Below are positions 54,843-64,000 of a stretch of DNA of 64,000 nt, in pieces. This DNA comes from Echiichthys vipera (lineage: Eukaryota > Chordata > Actinopteri > Perciformes > Trachinidae): assembly GCA_963691815.1 (NCBI GenBank), contig OY829651.1, positions 31,383,004-31,447,003 of the forward strand. Direction: 5' to 3'. Every line of letters starts with the position of its first letter. Within the stretch, counting starts at the first letter, position 1. The position numbers were made by a program, and so were the translations under genes. Under the pieces are notes generated by a model, which was given only the letters and a program-made list of their open reading frames with translations, searched no databases and had not been told where the DNA came from.

Positions 54843-57800
54843 AATGACAAAGCCCAAAAAAAAAGCCCAAAATTCCCTTGGGAGAAAGACTTGCTCGGAA
54901 TGTGTCTGCCCTCTTCCAGTTAATGAAAAATGAAAACATCAACAAGCAAAGCTGAAGGACTGTCAATGGGCGTCTTCTTTCAGGACTCACAGGATCTTAA
55001 AGTCCGCCCAGCTATCTGTGAGTTTTAATCACTGTAATTTAACAAGGGGTTTGTCCCATCAAACAATAACATAATGATTGGTCTTACTTTTAGTGAATGT
55101 GAAACCACTATGAGAGCTGTTAAAAAAAAACCTGAGTTTTATCATTGATCAAATTGCCTGTTACAGTTTGACTTAATTGCATGTATGAATTATCAAAATA
55201 TTGTGACAGATTGTACAAAGCTTAGTTACTAAGGGCTGAGCAAAAAGTAATTTAACATTATTTGCAAATTGAGGGAAGTTGAAGCTCTTGAGTGGGTGCT
55301 GATTAGCCTCGCTTATGCATGCCTAAATTCCTTTTATGCTTATTTGTTAAGCCATGGTGTAAATGTAGTTATTTTTCTTTATTGTATTTCTTGCAGGTTT
55401 TTAAACTAAATGCTCTTGGCTGCTACCCAATTCTTTTTCTTGGGCATCTGGGCCGCAACAGGGCAATTTACAGGGACATGGGTCATCACATTTCTCTGAC
55501 TGATGGGGTTGTCCAGGTGATAATAAAGAAAATGAGGAAACTCTATGAGCACCTCCTCAAAAGTAAGATTATCCTTGTTCAAGATAAATACATCATACTT
55601 TATTATCCCATAGTAGGGGTGTAACGATTAAGCTACTCCATCGATATATCGATTGATATTATATATTGATAATTTCACTTTTTTTAAAGCACAATATACT
55701 TTATGTGGATGTATTTTAGCACCTTTAATAGTAAATAAATATAAGATTAAAGGGGCATTCACATGAGCGTTTTGCGCTGGGCTCACTGCAAGGTTGGGCG
55801 CAGAGACCCATAAAATGGCTAAATCAATGTTAGTATTAAAACAACCTTTAGCTCGTAAACTGCCTGTTCACAAACCTGCTGTGATGCATATACAACCTCC
55901 TTCATTACGTTTTCTTCCGAGATCGTGATACAACTTTAATGTAACGTTAAATATTTCACGAAGGAGAGCTGGGACAGGACGGTAGCCGTCTCCGTGTCTT
56001 CAACCCTTCTCTCTTTAACTGCAGGAGGCTTTCACGGTGTAATGGGCAGAGGTGGAAACTCTTTTTCCATGAATGATACCTGTACTTGGTCGTTGTTCGC
56101 GTCGAAGTAAACATGCATGTTGTCAAAGAGTGCATTCTTGGCTCTCTCCCCGTGGGAGATAACTCTCACGCTCAGCATGGTTAAGGATATATTTGTTATA
56201 ATTTTGCCATTGGTCAGCAGCTGCTGTTTTGAAATCCACTTGTGTGATTGTTCATTACAGAGGCCTACCTGAAGACCTACATGGGGGTCTGGATCCAACA
56301 GGCAAAGTGCATGAAAATGCAGTTTCAAAGGTCAGCAGGGTGAAGACCTTTCTGAAATACAGGTATATGTGCCATAATGCTAGCCACCTATCAGACTGGC
56401 TCTTCCTCGATGACCTGGTCAGGATTAGAGGGTGAGTGACAGTTATTACACTTTTGTTTGTTAGTTAATACTTCACTTGAGGGAGCTGTTGCTAATTAAT
56501 TATTAATGTGTTTTGTGTACTACCTTGGCTTGACATACTGATTTTCTTATTTCTTTTCTTACACCTCTTCAATCAGATGGTCCCAAAGTGTCGTTCACAT
56601 TTGGATGGTGGTCACCTTGGTTCCACCTTTCTACCAGTATTCAGCAAGACCAAGGCCCTATCTCTTCCCAAACATCGTCCGTACGAATGTCCCATCGACC
56701 TCATCCCTGGCTCCCCCATCCCTAAGGGTCGCCTTCATTCCGTTTCTGGAGCAGAGAAGGAGGCCATGAAAGAGTACATCTCGGCCTCTCTGGAAGCAGG
56801 GCTCATCCGTCCCTCCTCATCACCCGCTGAAGTTGGGTTTTTCTTTGTCAAAAAGAAGGATGGATCCCTCAAACCCTGCCTAGACTATAGTCCACTTAAT
56901 GACATCACGGTAAAGAACCATTATCCTCTTCCCCTCATGTCCTCAGTGTTTGATCAGCTTCAGCAAGCTGTTCACCAAACTGGATCTCCTTAACCCGTAC
57001 CATCTGGTGCGGATAAGGGAAGGGGACGAGTGGAAGACGGGATTCAACACCCCTAGTGGACACTACGAGTATCACGTCATGCCTTATGGTCTCACCAATG
57101 CGCCTTCAGTATTTCAGGCCATGATTAATGACGTGCTTAGAGACTTTCTTGACCACTTTGTCTACATGTATCTCGACGACATCTTAATTTACTCCCCCGA
57201 CCTAGACACCCACCAGAGCCATGTTACCCAAGTGCTCAAACTACTTCTGGATAACCATCATTATGTCAAAGCCGAGAAGAGTGTTTTTCATGCCGACACC
57301 GTATCTTTTCTGGGCTTCATTGTAGCCCCTGGAAAGGTACAGATGGACCAGCAAGCCTGACGCCCTGTCACGAGTGTTCCACCCCTAGTCTGAAGCCAAG
57401 GAACCAGAAACCATCCTTCCACTGAACCGTGTGGTTGGAGCGGTGACTTGGCCCATAGAAACTGAGATAAAGCGACTAATGGTGGAGCCCCATCACCTAG
57501 TGGATGTCCCGACAATCGCCTGTTTGTCCCCACGAGTTGCGTCCACAGGTGATTCATTGGGCTCACACCTTGCTGCTTTCATGTCATCAGGGAGTCAGAA
57601 GGACTATGTCCGTCATCTCCCGGCGGTTCTGGCGGCCATCCATGGAGCCGGAGGTCCGGGAGTACGTGGAGGCATGTTCGGTCTGCACACGGAACAAAAC
57701 ATCGTCCACGCGCCACATGGGCTTGCTACAACCTCTTCCGATTCCCTCCAGACCGTGGTCAGATATCTCCCTCGACTTTGTCACAGGGCTCCAGGTCTCC

Positions 57801-59432
57801 CAAGGTAACACCACTGTTCTCACTGTAGTTGACCGATTCTCCAAAATGGTCAGATTCATTGCCCTGCCTAAGCTACCCTAAGCCGAGGAAACGGCTGAGG
57901 TCATGATGACTAGCATTTTCAAGATCCATGGGTTCCCCAACAATATTGTTTCTGACCGGGGGCCCCAGTTTGTGTCCCGGTTCTGGAGGGAATTTTGCAG
58001 GCTCATCGGCGCCAAGGCCAGCCTGACTCCTGGTTACCACCCGGAAGCCAACGACCAGACTGAACGCCTCAACCAACAACTGGAAACCGGCCTCCGGTGC
58101 CTGGTTTCACAGAATCCCTCCACATGGAGCAGGCACCTGGTCTGGGTTGAGTATGCACACAATGCTCTTCCCACATCTGCTACTGGTTTTTCTCCTTTTC
58201 ACATTGTCTTTGGTCATCAGCCACCTCTCTTCCCAGAGAATGAGCTGGAGGTGTCGGTTCCCTCAGCCCACGCCATGATCCGACGCTGACGCTGCATCTG
58301 GGCAGCCGCCCGTCAAGTACTGATTCGACAGGGGGATCGAGTGAAAAGAGCAGCAGACTGCAAGACACGTCCTGCCCCTACCTATCAGCCAGCGCAGAAG
58401 GTTTGGTTGTCGGCCAAGGACTTACGGCTGAAGGTCCCCTCCAAAAAGCTGGCCCCACGATTTGTCAGGCCCTTCCCAGTCACCAGACTCGTCGGACCTG
58501 CGGCGGTTCAACTTCGCCTGCCCGGGTCTCTTAGCGTACATCCCACCTTTCACGTCAGCCAGGTGAAACCAGCGAAGGAGAGCTCCGTGGTACCAACAGC
58601 GGCACCCCCACCTCCCCTGGAGGTGATCGACGGGGGACCAGTTTACAAGGTCAAGCAGTTACTGGCGTTACGCAACCGGGGCAGACAGTTTCTGGTGGAC
58701 TGGGAAGGATATGGGCCCTGTCTTTGGGTTTTTGTCTTGTGAATTTCCTGTTTTAGACATTTGGTGAGGCCCAGCTTATGCTGACCCCAGAGGAGTTTGG
58801 CTGGCTGGAGAGGTGGCTGGCCGTCAAGAAGCAGGACAAAGGGGCCAACTCTTATGTACTCTACACATGATGGAAGCTCCCTAACCATAACATCACCATA
58901 TTTCCAGAGGGCCTGGGCAGAGATGGGTCTAAAGGCAGGGTAAATTTCACCCTAATCCGCACTGCCATTGCCACCTATGTAAGTTCATGTACATTCAGCG
59001 TTCAAAAGGAAATTTTGGATTCAAAACAAAAATAATGCATGGAATGTTGTAGCTCTCTGCACTTTTCACATATTTTTCAGGCCAAAAAGAGCTAAGACAT
59101 AGGTGAATGAAAGAAGGTGTCAGATTTTATGTGCCAAGACACCCGGACGGCGGACAAATTCTAGGTCAGCAATCCAGACTTGGAGGAAGCTGCCATCATC
59201 AGGTAGTAGACAGCATCTCAGGCCTCGTCAGCTCAAGCCACAGAAACAGAGAACCAGCAACAGCAGCAGCACATCAGAGGAAGAGGGGGACCTGATCTAC
59301 CAGGAGTCAGGGCAGTCGTCATCCTCCACATCCAAAGACGAGAGCGAGGGTGAGGGCATGGAGCAGGTGGAGCGGCTGGTGACTCCTTTGAAACTGAAAC
59401 CGGCCCTGGTTGCCTATACAACAAAAGGCTGA
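54843..59432 (+). pseudogene. Decayed tyrosine-recombinase-like (Crypton-type) gene
   Basis: Candidate exons: 54843-55017, 55397-55562 ('KLNALGCYPILFLGHLGR'), 56261-56431 ('VSRVKTFLKYRYMCHNAS'), 58757-58978 ('LTPEEFGWLERWLAVKKQ', ending 'TLIRTAIATY') and 59081-59202 ('KKVSDFMCQDTRTADKF'), then an acidic Ser-rich tail to 59432. 'IRTAIAT' resembles the arginine motif, 'FMCxD' the LGH-like histidine position and 'ADKF(Y)' the nucleophile position of tyrosine recombinases such as Cryptons. Here the histidine position is Gln and the tyrosine codon is TAG. Other stops lie at 58868 and in the last exon, and exon phases do not all agree. A dead copy of a recombinase-like family common in fish, by recollection. 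Confidence 0.55.
56574..58745 (+). pseudogene. Ty3/gypsy chromovirus pol fragment
   Basis: In an intron of the gene above lies pol of a Ty3/gypsy element in order: RT start ('HRPYECPIDLIPGSP', 56680), RT palm with 'YMYLDDILIYSP' (57166), zinc-binding integrase N terminus ('ACSVCTRNKTS', 57673), integrase core ('LDFVTGLQ', 'SDRGPQF', 'EANDQTERLN') and a C-terminal chromodomain ('VYKVKQLLALRNRG', 'FLVDWEGYGP', 58640). RNase H is deleted between 57360 and 57430, and stops occur at 57880 and 58287, plus frame changes near 56970, 57500 and 58290. No LTR, gag or protease is present. Chromodomains direct such elements to modified histones. Confidence 0.9.
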
Positions 59433-59727
59433 GAAAAAACATGGCTGCAAGATCAAGGCAGCAATCTATTTTACGAATAAATAGTGTAGTTTATCTTATA
59501 TCATGTTTTTATAATATTATATAGTGATTGATTGTTTTTCTTCATGGTCATTTGGTTTAGATTGTTGATACTAAATTGTTATTGATTGATGTTTTAAATA
59601 AATGGTTGTTTTTTTTACTTTAAAAACGGTTTCATTATTATCAATGCCACACTTCTTATTGTCATAGAAATATGAATGAGTTATGTTATTTAATACAAAA
59701 ATTGTCATCCATTTTGTTAAAGCAACC

Positions 59728-60090
59728 CAGCTGAAGTCGTCTTGTAAGTCACTATGCTGCCATGAAAGAGTTCTTCACCCTCATGAGGAACACATGCACC
59801 TGCCCAAGATCCACCCTTCCGCTAGCTATTTGGAATGTCTTTAAAAGGGACTGAAGAACAAACAACCAGGTTGAATGTAAGTAAATGCAAAATGTCTGTG
59901 TTCAGTGAATTATAATGTTTGGTCTTTCTATAATTGTTTAGTTCTAGCTTACCACCGGGCGATGAATGATACATTGCACGTGCGCCACCCCTCTCTATGG
60001 CTATCTATTCGTCACCTGAAAGACCGCCAGATGCTGACTGAAGAAGGCATCATGCTTGCAGAGAGAGGCGATGCAAGTGGAGGATCTTAG
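59728..60090 (+). pseudogene. MULE-like transposase C-terminal fragment
   Basis: Two exon-like pieces: 59760-59880 ('KEFFTLMRNTCTCPRSTLPL', 'IWNVFKRD', stop, 'RTNNQVE') and 59955-60090 ('HPSLWLSIRHLKDRQMLTEE'). The order 'W-N…RTNN-x-x-E…HPS-W…L' is that seen at the C terminus of MULE/FLYWCH-type transposases. An in-frame stop lies between. No upstream catalytic region is present nearby. Confidence 0.5.
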
Positions 60091-60279
60091 AGGCCACACT
60101 GGTCCGACTGTGACGTTTTAATGATGGCGAACGAAATATTGAGCTCTACTGGAGCGCTGTCAGCCACTGTGTTGTGGAAGCTGTTTAAAGTTGCCCTGGC
60201 TTGTGGACCTGTGCTGTTCCCCACCATCATTTTGACACGTCCTCTAATATAGTGAAGTTTGTACTGTTTTGTTCTTGAA

Positions 60280-60560
60280 ATACTCTTCAAAGGACATCAC
60301 TTGCAGAGTAACTGTTCTTGGCACATACAGTTAAAGGTTGAAAAGCACTAGAGCCCTTTCCAGTTTTAAGAGGATTGCAAGTGCGGCATTTAAAAAAAAA
60401 TCTGTTTTGCCTGTTCCTGGCACATATTAAAGGGGTTATTGTTAAGTCTTCAAAGGACAGCAGTCACCGCACTTACAGATTACTTGTTCTTGGCACATAA
60501 AAGGATGAAAAGCAGTGGCCTTTTTAAGTGAACTGCATGAATAGTAAACTTTGTATTTAG
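60280..60560 (+). repeat. Imperfect duplication of about 170 bp
   Basis: 'CTTCAAAGGACA', 'TTCTTGGCACATA', 'GAAAAGCA' recur in the same order at about 60287-60350 and 60450-60520. Noncoding. Confidence 0.5.
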
Positions 60561-60689
60561 ATTGTTTGAATGTGTACAGTTGATTAAAAAATTATAATAA
60601 GTTGAATATGTGCTGTGTTTAAATTGCACCAACCGACCGGAAGCTAGTCAATGCGAGGCCTCTGTGTCTGTAACTAGCCTTCCCCTGCT

Positions 60690-60770
60690 TTATGTAACGG
60701 TCTTTGGGTACCTGAAAAGCGCTATACAAATCACATGAATGATATTATTATGATTATTATTGTTAGTTGC
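60690..60770 (+). repeat. SINE/LINE 3' tail
   Basis: 'TTTGGGTACCTGAAAAGCGC', 'TATACAAAT' and a (TTATTA)-like tail form the 3' end common to L2-type LINE/SINE repeats in fish. Confidence 0.6.
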
Positions 60771-61035
60771 TACTGGATACTGGATAAAGAGTTTTGTGTA
60801 ATTGGCTACCAAATAGGGTGACAGGGGATTAAATCAATCTCAAATTCATGAGAAAAAAAAGTCGGAACACAGGGTCTGATTTTCAGTGAAAAAAAAAAGT
60901 TAGAAACGTGGGAACGTAGGGCTGTGGGAATATAGGAATGACCCCAGGTAGCCCACTTAGATATTTATATTAATAATTTTACATGTTGAACTCAGAACTT
61001 TTAACTGTAAGAGTGAGTGTGTGGAAAAATCAGAG

Positions 61036-61678
61036 GAAATGGCCAAACTAACAATAAGTGGACGGACACACTTTACAACCAGGTCCTGAACCAGCCCCAT
61101 GGACATTGATGGTTCAACCACCAGAGTCAAGCAGACTCTGAAGCGTGATGCTCAAGTCCAATCAAAGACAGGAAATAAAACTCTGAAGGCTGAAAACAAG
61201 GAGGCCCCTGACATGAGGAGCCATTCTAAAAGGTGAAAATGTATCACAGAGGCCATGGCCAAACTCACAATAAGTGGACAAACACAATTTACAACCAGGT
61301 CCTTTTACCAGTCCGATTGACATTGATGGTGATGCTTGAGTCCAATGTAGGCCAGGAAAAAATACTCCAGAGGCCAAAAACAATGGTATAAGGAGCCTTG
61401 GTACTGGTCCAACAAGGTCCTGTAACAGCCCCTTGGACATTGATGGTTCAACCACCAGAGTGAAGCAGACACTGAAGTGTGATGCTCAAGTCCAATCAAA
61501 GACAGGAAAAAAAAAACTCTGGAGGCTGAAAACAAGGAGGCCCCTGACATGAGGAGCCATTCTAAAGGTGAAAATGTATCACAGAGGCCATGGCCAAACT
61601 CAAAATAAGTGGACAAACAAAAACAAGGAGGCCCCTTGTATAAGTAGCCTTGGTACTGGTCCTACAAGGTCTTGTAAC
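61036..61678 (+). repeat. Tandem repeat of about 340-bp units
   Basis: Two full and one partial copies of a unit containing 'GGCCAAACTAACAATAAGTG', 'TTTACAACCAGGTCC', 'GGACATTGATGGTTCAACCA', 'GATGCTCAAGTCCAATC' and 'AACAAGGAGGCCCC'. Copies start near 61040, 61256 and 61592, with internal gains and losses of sub-blocks. The array continues past the transposon at 63557 (GTAAGCGTGATGCTCGAGG). Confidence 0.8.
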
Positions 61679-62087
61679 CATAGACATATAAAGAGTAGAC
61701 GCCGCATCGAACGTTTGGCCGCGAGAAATGCGGCCGCCATCTTGGACCGGTCATTCTCCCAGATCAGTTCTATGAGTGACTAGTTGAGCCTATGAGTTGA
61801 GCAGCAGAAGGAACAAGATGCCAGAGCACTATGCAGCGTATTCCTGCTCTAATCTAATATTACAATATTACAATTCATAATCAGTACGGTACAGTACAAT
61901 TTTAAACAATTATACATAAATCCATGCATTTTTGAATGTTATAGTGAGTCCCTCAGGCTGTGGCAGGTAGATACATATTTAGCTGCCAGAGGAGCTGCTG
62001 TCCCTTATTATATTATTATTATCTTGTCACAGTAGAGGCATGGAGATTAGCCTCTGTGGGAATCTTAGTTAATTTATCCCCCGCCAG

Positions 62088-62088
<1 letters not shown>

Positions 62089-62138
<50 letters not shown>

Positions 62139-62160
62139 CGTGTGCGTGTGTGTGTGTGTG
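62089..62160 (+). repeat. (TG)n microsatellite
   Basis: About 36 TG units with two or three CG interruptions, inside the TIR transposon. Confidence 0.95.
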
Positions 62161-63183
62161 CATGCCCGTGTAGATATGAAAGGAAAAGCAGGGAGGAGAG
62201 GGGTTGTCGTACATGTGGTCTAGTGTAAATGGATTGCACATTTCCAGCAGTAGGTCAGCGGAGGATGTGCTGTGGTTTCATGAGAGGAAGACACTTCAGA
62301 GACAGTTCATCTCAGGTCACCTCAGATATTCTCAGTTTTGTTTTTTTAAATATTGAACATGACATTGACATGAATTATGAGATCATTTTTCATGTCATTT
62401 CACTTTTTTTTTTTTAAAGTTTAGTCTATCAAAGGAGAAGTGGCAGAATCGGATCAATATCCTTTGCTGTTAAACTGTTTCATCAAACAGGAGCAACATG
62501 ATGTGGGGTTTATTATAAAGAATGAATTAGAGATTTACGAGGCAAGCGTGAACATGTATTTCCACTCTGTGCCCGATATTCTCACAGCTGAACAAAATGT
62601 TCCATACATTTTTACTTGGTTCTCCACATCTCCACTTAAAGCAGGACGAACGTCACATGTTTGTAAAGCAGAACTGATGAGTCCAGGCTTTTTTAGTTCA
62701 GTTGTACCACAGAAGTTGAAACAGTCTGAAAAGAAAAAATCATACATTTATTTAACTAAGGAAAAATCTTAAATCGTTTGTATAATTTAAAATGGATATT
62801 ACTGAACTATGCCCCGTGTTTTTGTTTGCACATTAAATACATTTACTACATCATTAAAATATAAATAAATAGAGCTACACTCTAATTGGTAATTGTGCAA
62901 GAACAAAACAGTGTGAAAATGATCGATTTAACAAAATGTTATAAATATTTTTATACCACACACACACTCGCTCCCTCTCCTCTCCACTACCACGACTATG
63001 CGACTGGCAGAGCATGGATCATTTCTAAATATTTATAAACATATAGGGTTCGGCTCTTGCTTTTTTTTTAGTGCTATAAATGGAAGTGTGTCTGTTTGAC
63101 TTGTATTTAGATGTGTCCAAAATGTCATCTCTCTCTCTGACCTAATTGTATTGATACTCTTGATTTATATGTATTTTAATTTT

Positions 63184-63186
<3 letters not shown>

Positions 63187-63254
<68 letters not shown>

Positions 63255-63264
63255 TGAGAGAGAG
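63187..63264 (+). repeat. (TG)n(AG)n compound microsatellite
   Basis: A TG run followed by an AG run inside the TIR transposon, near its right end. Confidence 0.95.
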
Positions 63265-63556
63265 ATGTATGTATTCATGTATGAAATATAGCCTATTAAT
63301 ACTCTATAAATGATTTCTATTGTTGTGTTTATATTTATAGTGTTTGTAAAACACCTATCATACATCACATATATCATATATCAGAATATGCTATTACTGT
63401 TAATCCCACTATGAATATTAAAATACGCCGAACCGTGTCCTGTCCTTACACTGAGTGGAGCGGGCGACCGGTCCAAGATGGCGGCCCCACCGCTCGTCAG
63501 CGCCAATAGGCCCAACGTTCGATGAGGCGTCTACTCTTTATGTCTATGCTTGTAAC

Positions 63557-64000
63557 AGTAAGCGTGATGCTCGAGGCCAATCTGAAAAATTTGAACTTTT
63601 CAAGCGGCATTGCGTGAAGCTGTGACGCGACAGCCAATCCGCGTTGAGATTGCGGTAAGCGTCATCAAAGTTCTCCGTGAAACATCCATTGTTGCAGTCC
63701 TTGGGGGAAACTAGACTGTTCCTATGGATATAACTATGAACTGTGGATGGCAGTGACGTGCCTTTAGGCATCTAGTCTGCCAGAAATTTAGAAGAAGAAG
63801 AAGAAGATTGCCGTCAGTGCAGAGTGAAGCTGAGTAGGAGACCGGGCAGCACCTGTATGGCTACGGAGGTTAAATCACTGACGGCCTGATCTCACTACAA
63901 CACAACGACTCACTTCCTCTGAGAGCTCACTTCTGTTCTTTTAAAAGCATTCAGATCCCTGTTAGCACTAGCATTACTTCCCATTTAGCACATCATCAGA
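63557..64000. other. Right window edge, nothing recognised
   Basis: The tandem-repeat remnant continues for a few tens of bases after the transposon. The rest includes an AGAAGAAGAAGAAG run at 63790-63807 and no recognised gene. Confidence 0.4.

Larger units (their letters stand above)
61679..63548. mobile_element. 1870-bp TIR transposon with 8-bp duplication
   Basis: The perfect 8-bp duplication CTTGTAAC flanks it (61671-61678 and 63549-63556). Terminal inverted repeats of about 36 bp start CATAGACATATAAAGAG at the left and CATAGACATAAAGAG at the right (2-bp indel); a further inverted block, GGCCGCCATCTTGGACCGGTC minus one base, lies inward at each end. An 8-bp duplication suits hAT, P or KDZ superfamilies. 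The 110-codon frame at 62440-62772 is not recognised and no transposase is visible, so it is nonautonomous. Confidence 0.9.

Noticed and set aside
61162..61616. Minus-strand frames of 97-103 codons
   Set aside because: They repeat each other because they lie in the tandem array; no coding signature.
62089..62223. Cys-Val-rich open frame
   Set aside because: Pure translation of a TG microsatellite.
1..64000. tRNA, rRNA or small RNA genes
   Set aside because: Only SINE-type tRNA relics, the retroviral primer site and B-box-like hairpins were seen; no complete cloverleaf was identified by eye.

Overview
The window is nuclear DNA from a bony fish, most likely a spiny-rayed teleost. It has intron-containing genes with GT-AG junctions, a vertebrate FGF gene, endogenous retroviruses, Tc1/mariner, hAT, KDZ and tyrosine-recombinase-type sequences, fish-type SINEs and many microsatellites. 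Only one ordinary host gene is well supported: a three-exon FGF4/6-subfamily gene (best fit fgf6, + strand, 29971-34823). Most of the rest is mobile DNA, much of it nested.

Region 1-19.6 kb is a retrovirus/transposon stack. A plus-strand retrovirus remnant (ERV-A, 1-640) ends in its LTR (641-1209). A hAT transposon sits in that LTR. A complete minus-strand provirus (ERV1, 1888-11571) sits inside the hAT transposase. ERV1 has two 444-bp LTRs with no difference found by eye, a 4-bp target duplication ATGA, a primer-binding site matching tRNA-Asn, and a leader carrying a tandem array of hairpins that look like tRNA T-arms. Its gag, pro, pol and env are all broken. The hAT resumes at 11576, a 61-bp piece resembling the end of the ERV-A LTR follows, then an inverted homologue of the ERV1 leader (13114-14468), then a second damaged plus-strand provirus (ERV2; gag, integrase, env, candidate 3' LTR to about 19.6 kb).

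Region 19.6-41.4 kb is intergenic and intronic DNA around the FGF gene. It holds a deleted Tc1-like element with terminal repeats, a decayed minus-strand Tc1/mariner, tRNA-type SINEs, a solo copy of the ERV-A LTR, a foldback element and a solo LTR with a 5-bp duplication (GAATG).

Region 41.4-53.2 kb looks like one large composite DNA element. A block of about 92 bp near its left end recurs inverted, nearly unchanged, near its right end. From the left end runs a multi-exon gene with features of a KDZ (Kyakuja/Dileera/Zisupton) transposase, lacking the exons expected to hold the catalytic core. From the right end, on the opposite strand, runs a small multi-exon gene for a CxxC zinc-ribbon protein. 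The two converge.

Region 53.2-60.1 kb holds an LTR-like promoter segment and then a decayed multi-exon gene with a tyrosine-recombinase-like C terminus, in which the expected nucleophilic tyrosine codon is an amber stop. One of its introns contains a fragment of a Ty3/gypsy chromovirus. A MULE-like transposase tail follows. Region 61.0-63.6 kb is a tandem repeat interrupted by a 1870-bp terminal-inverted-repeat transposon with a perfect 8-bp duplication (CTTGTAAC).

All calls rest on reading the sequence and recalling protein families; no search or alignment was run.
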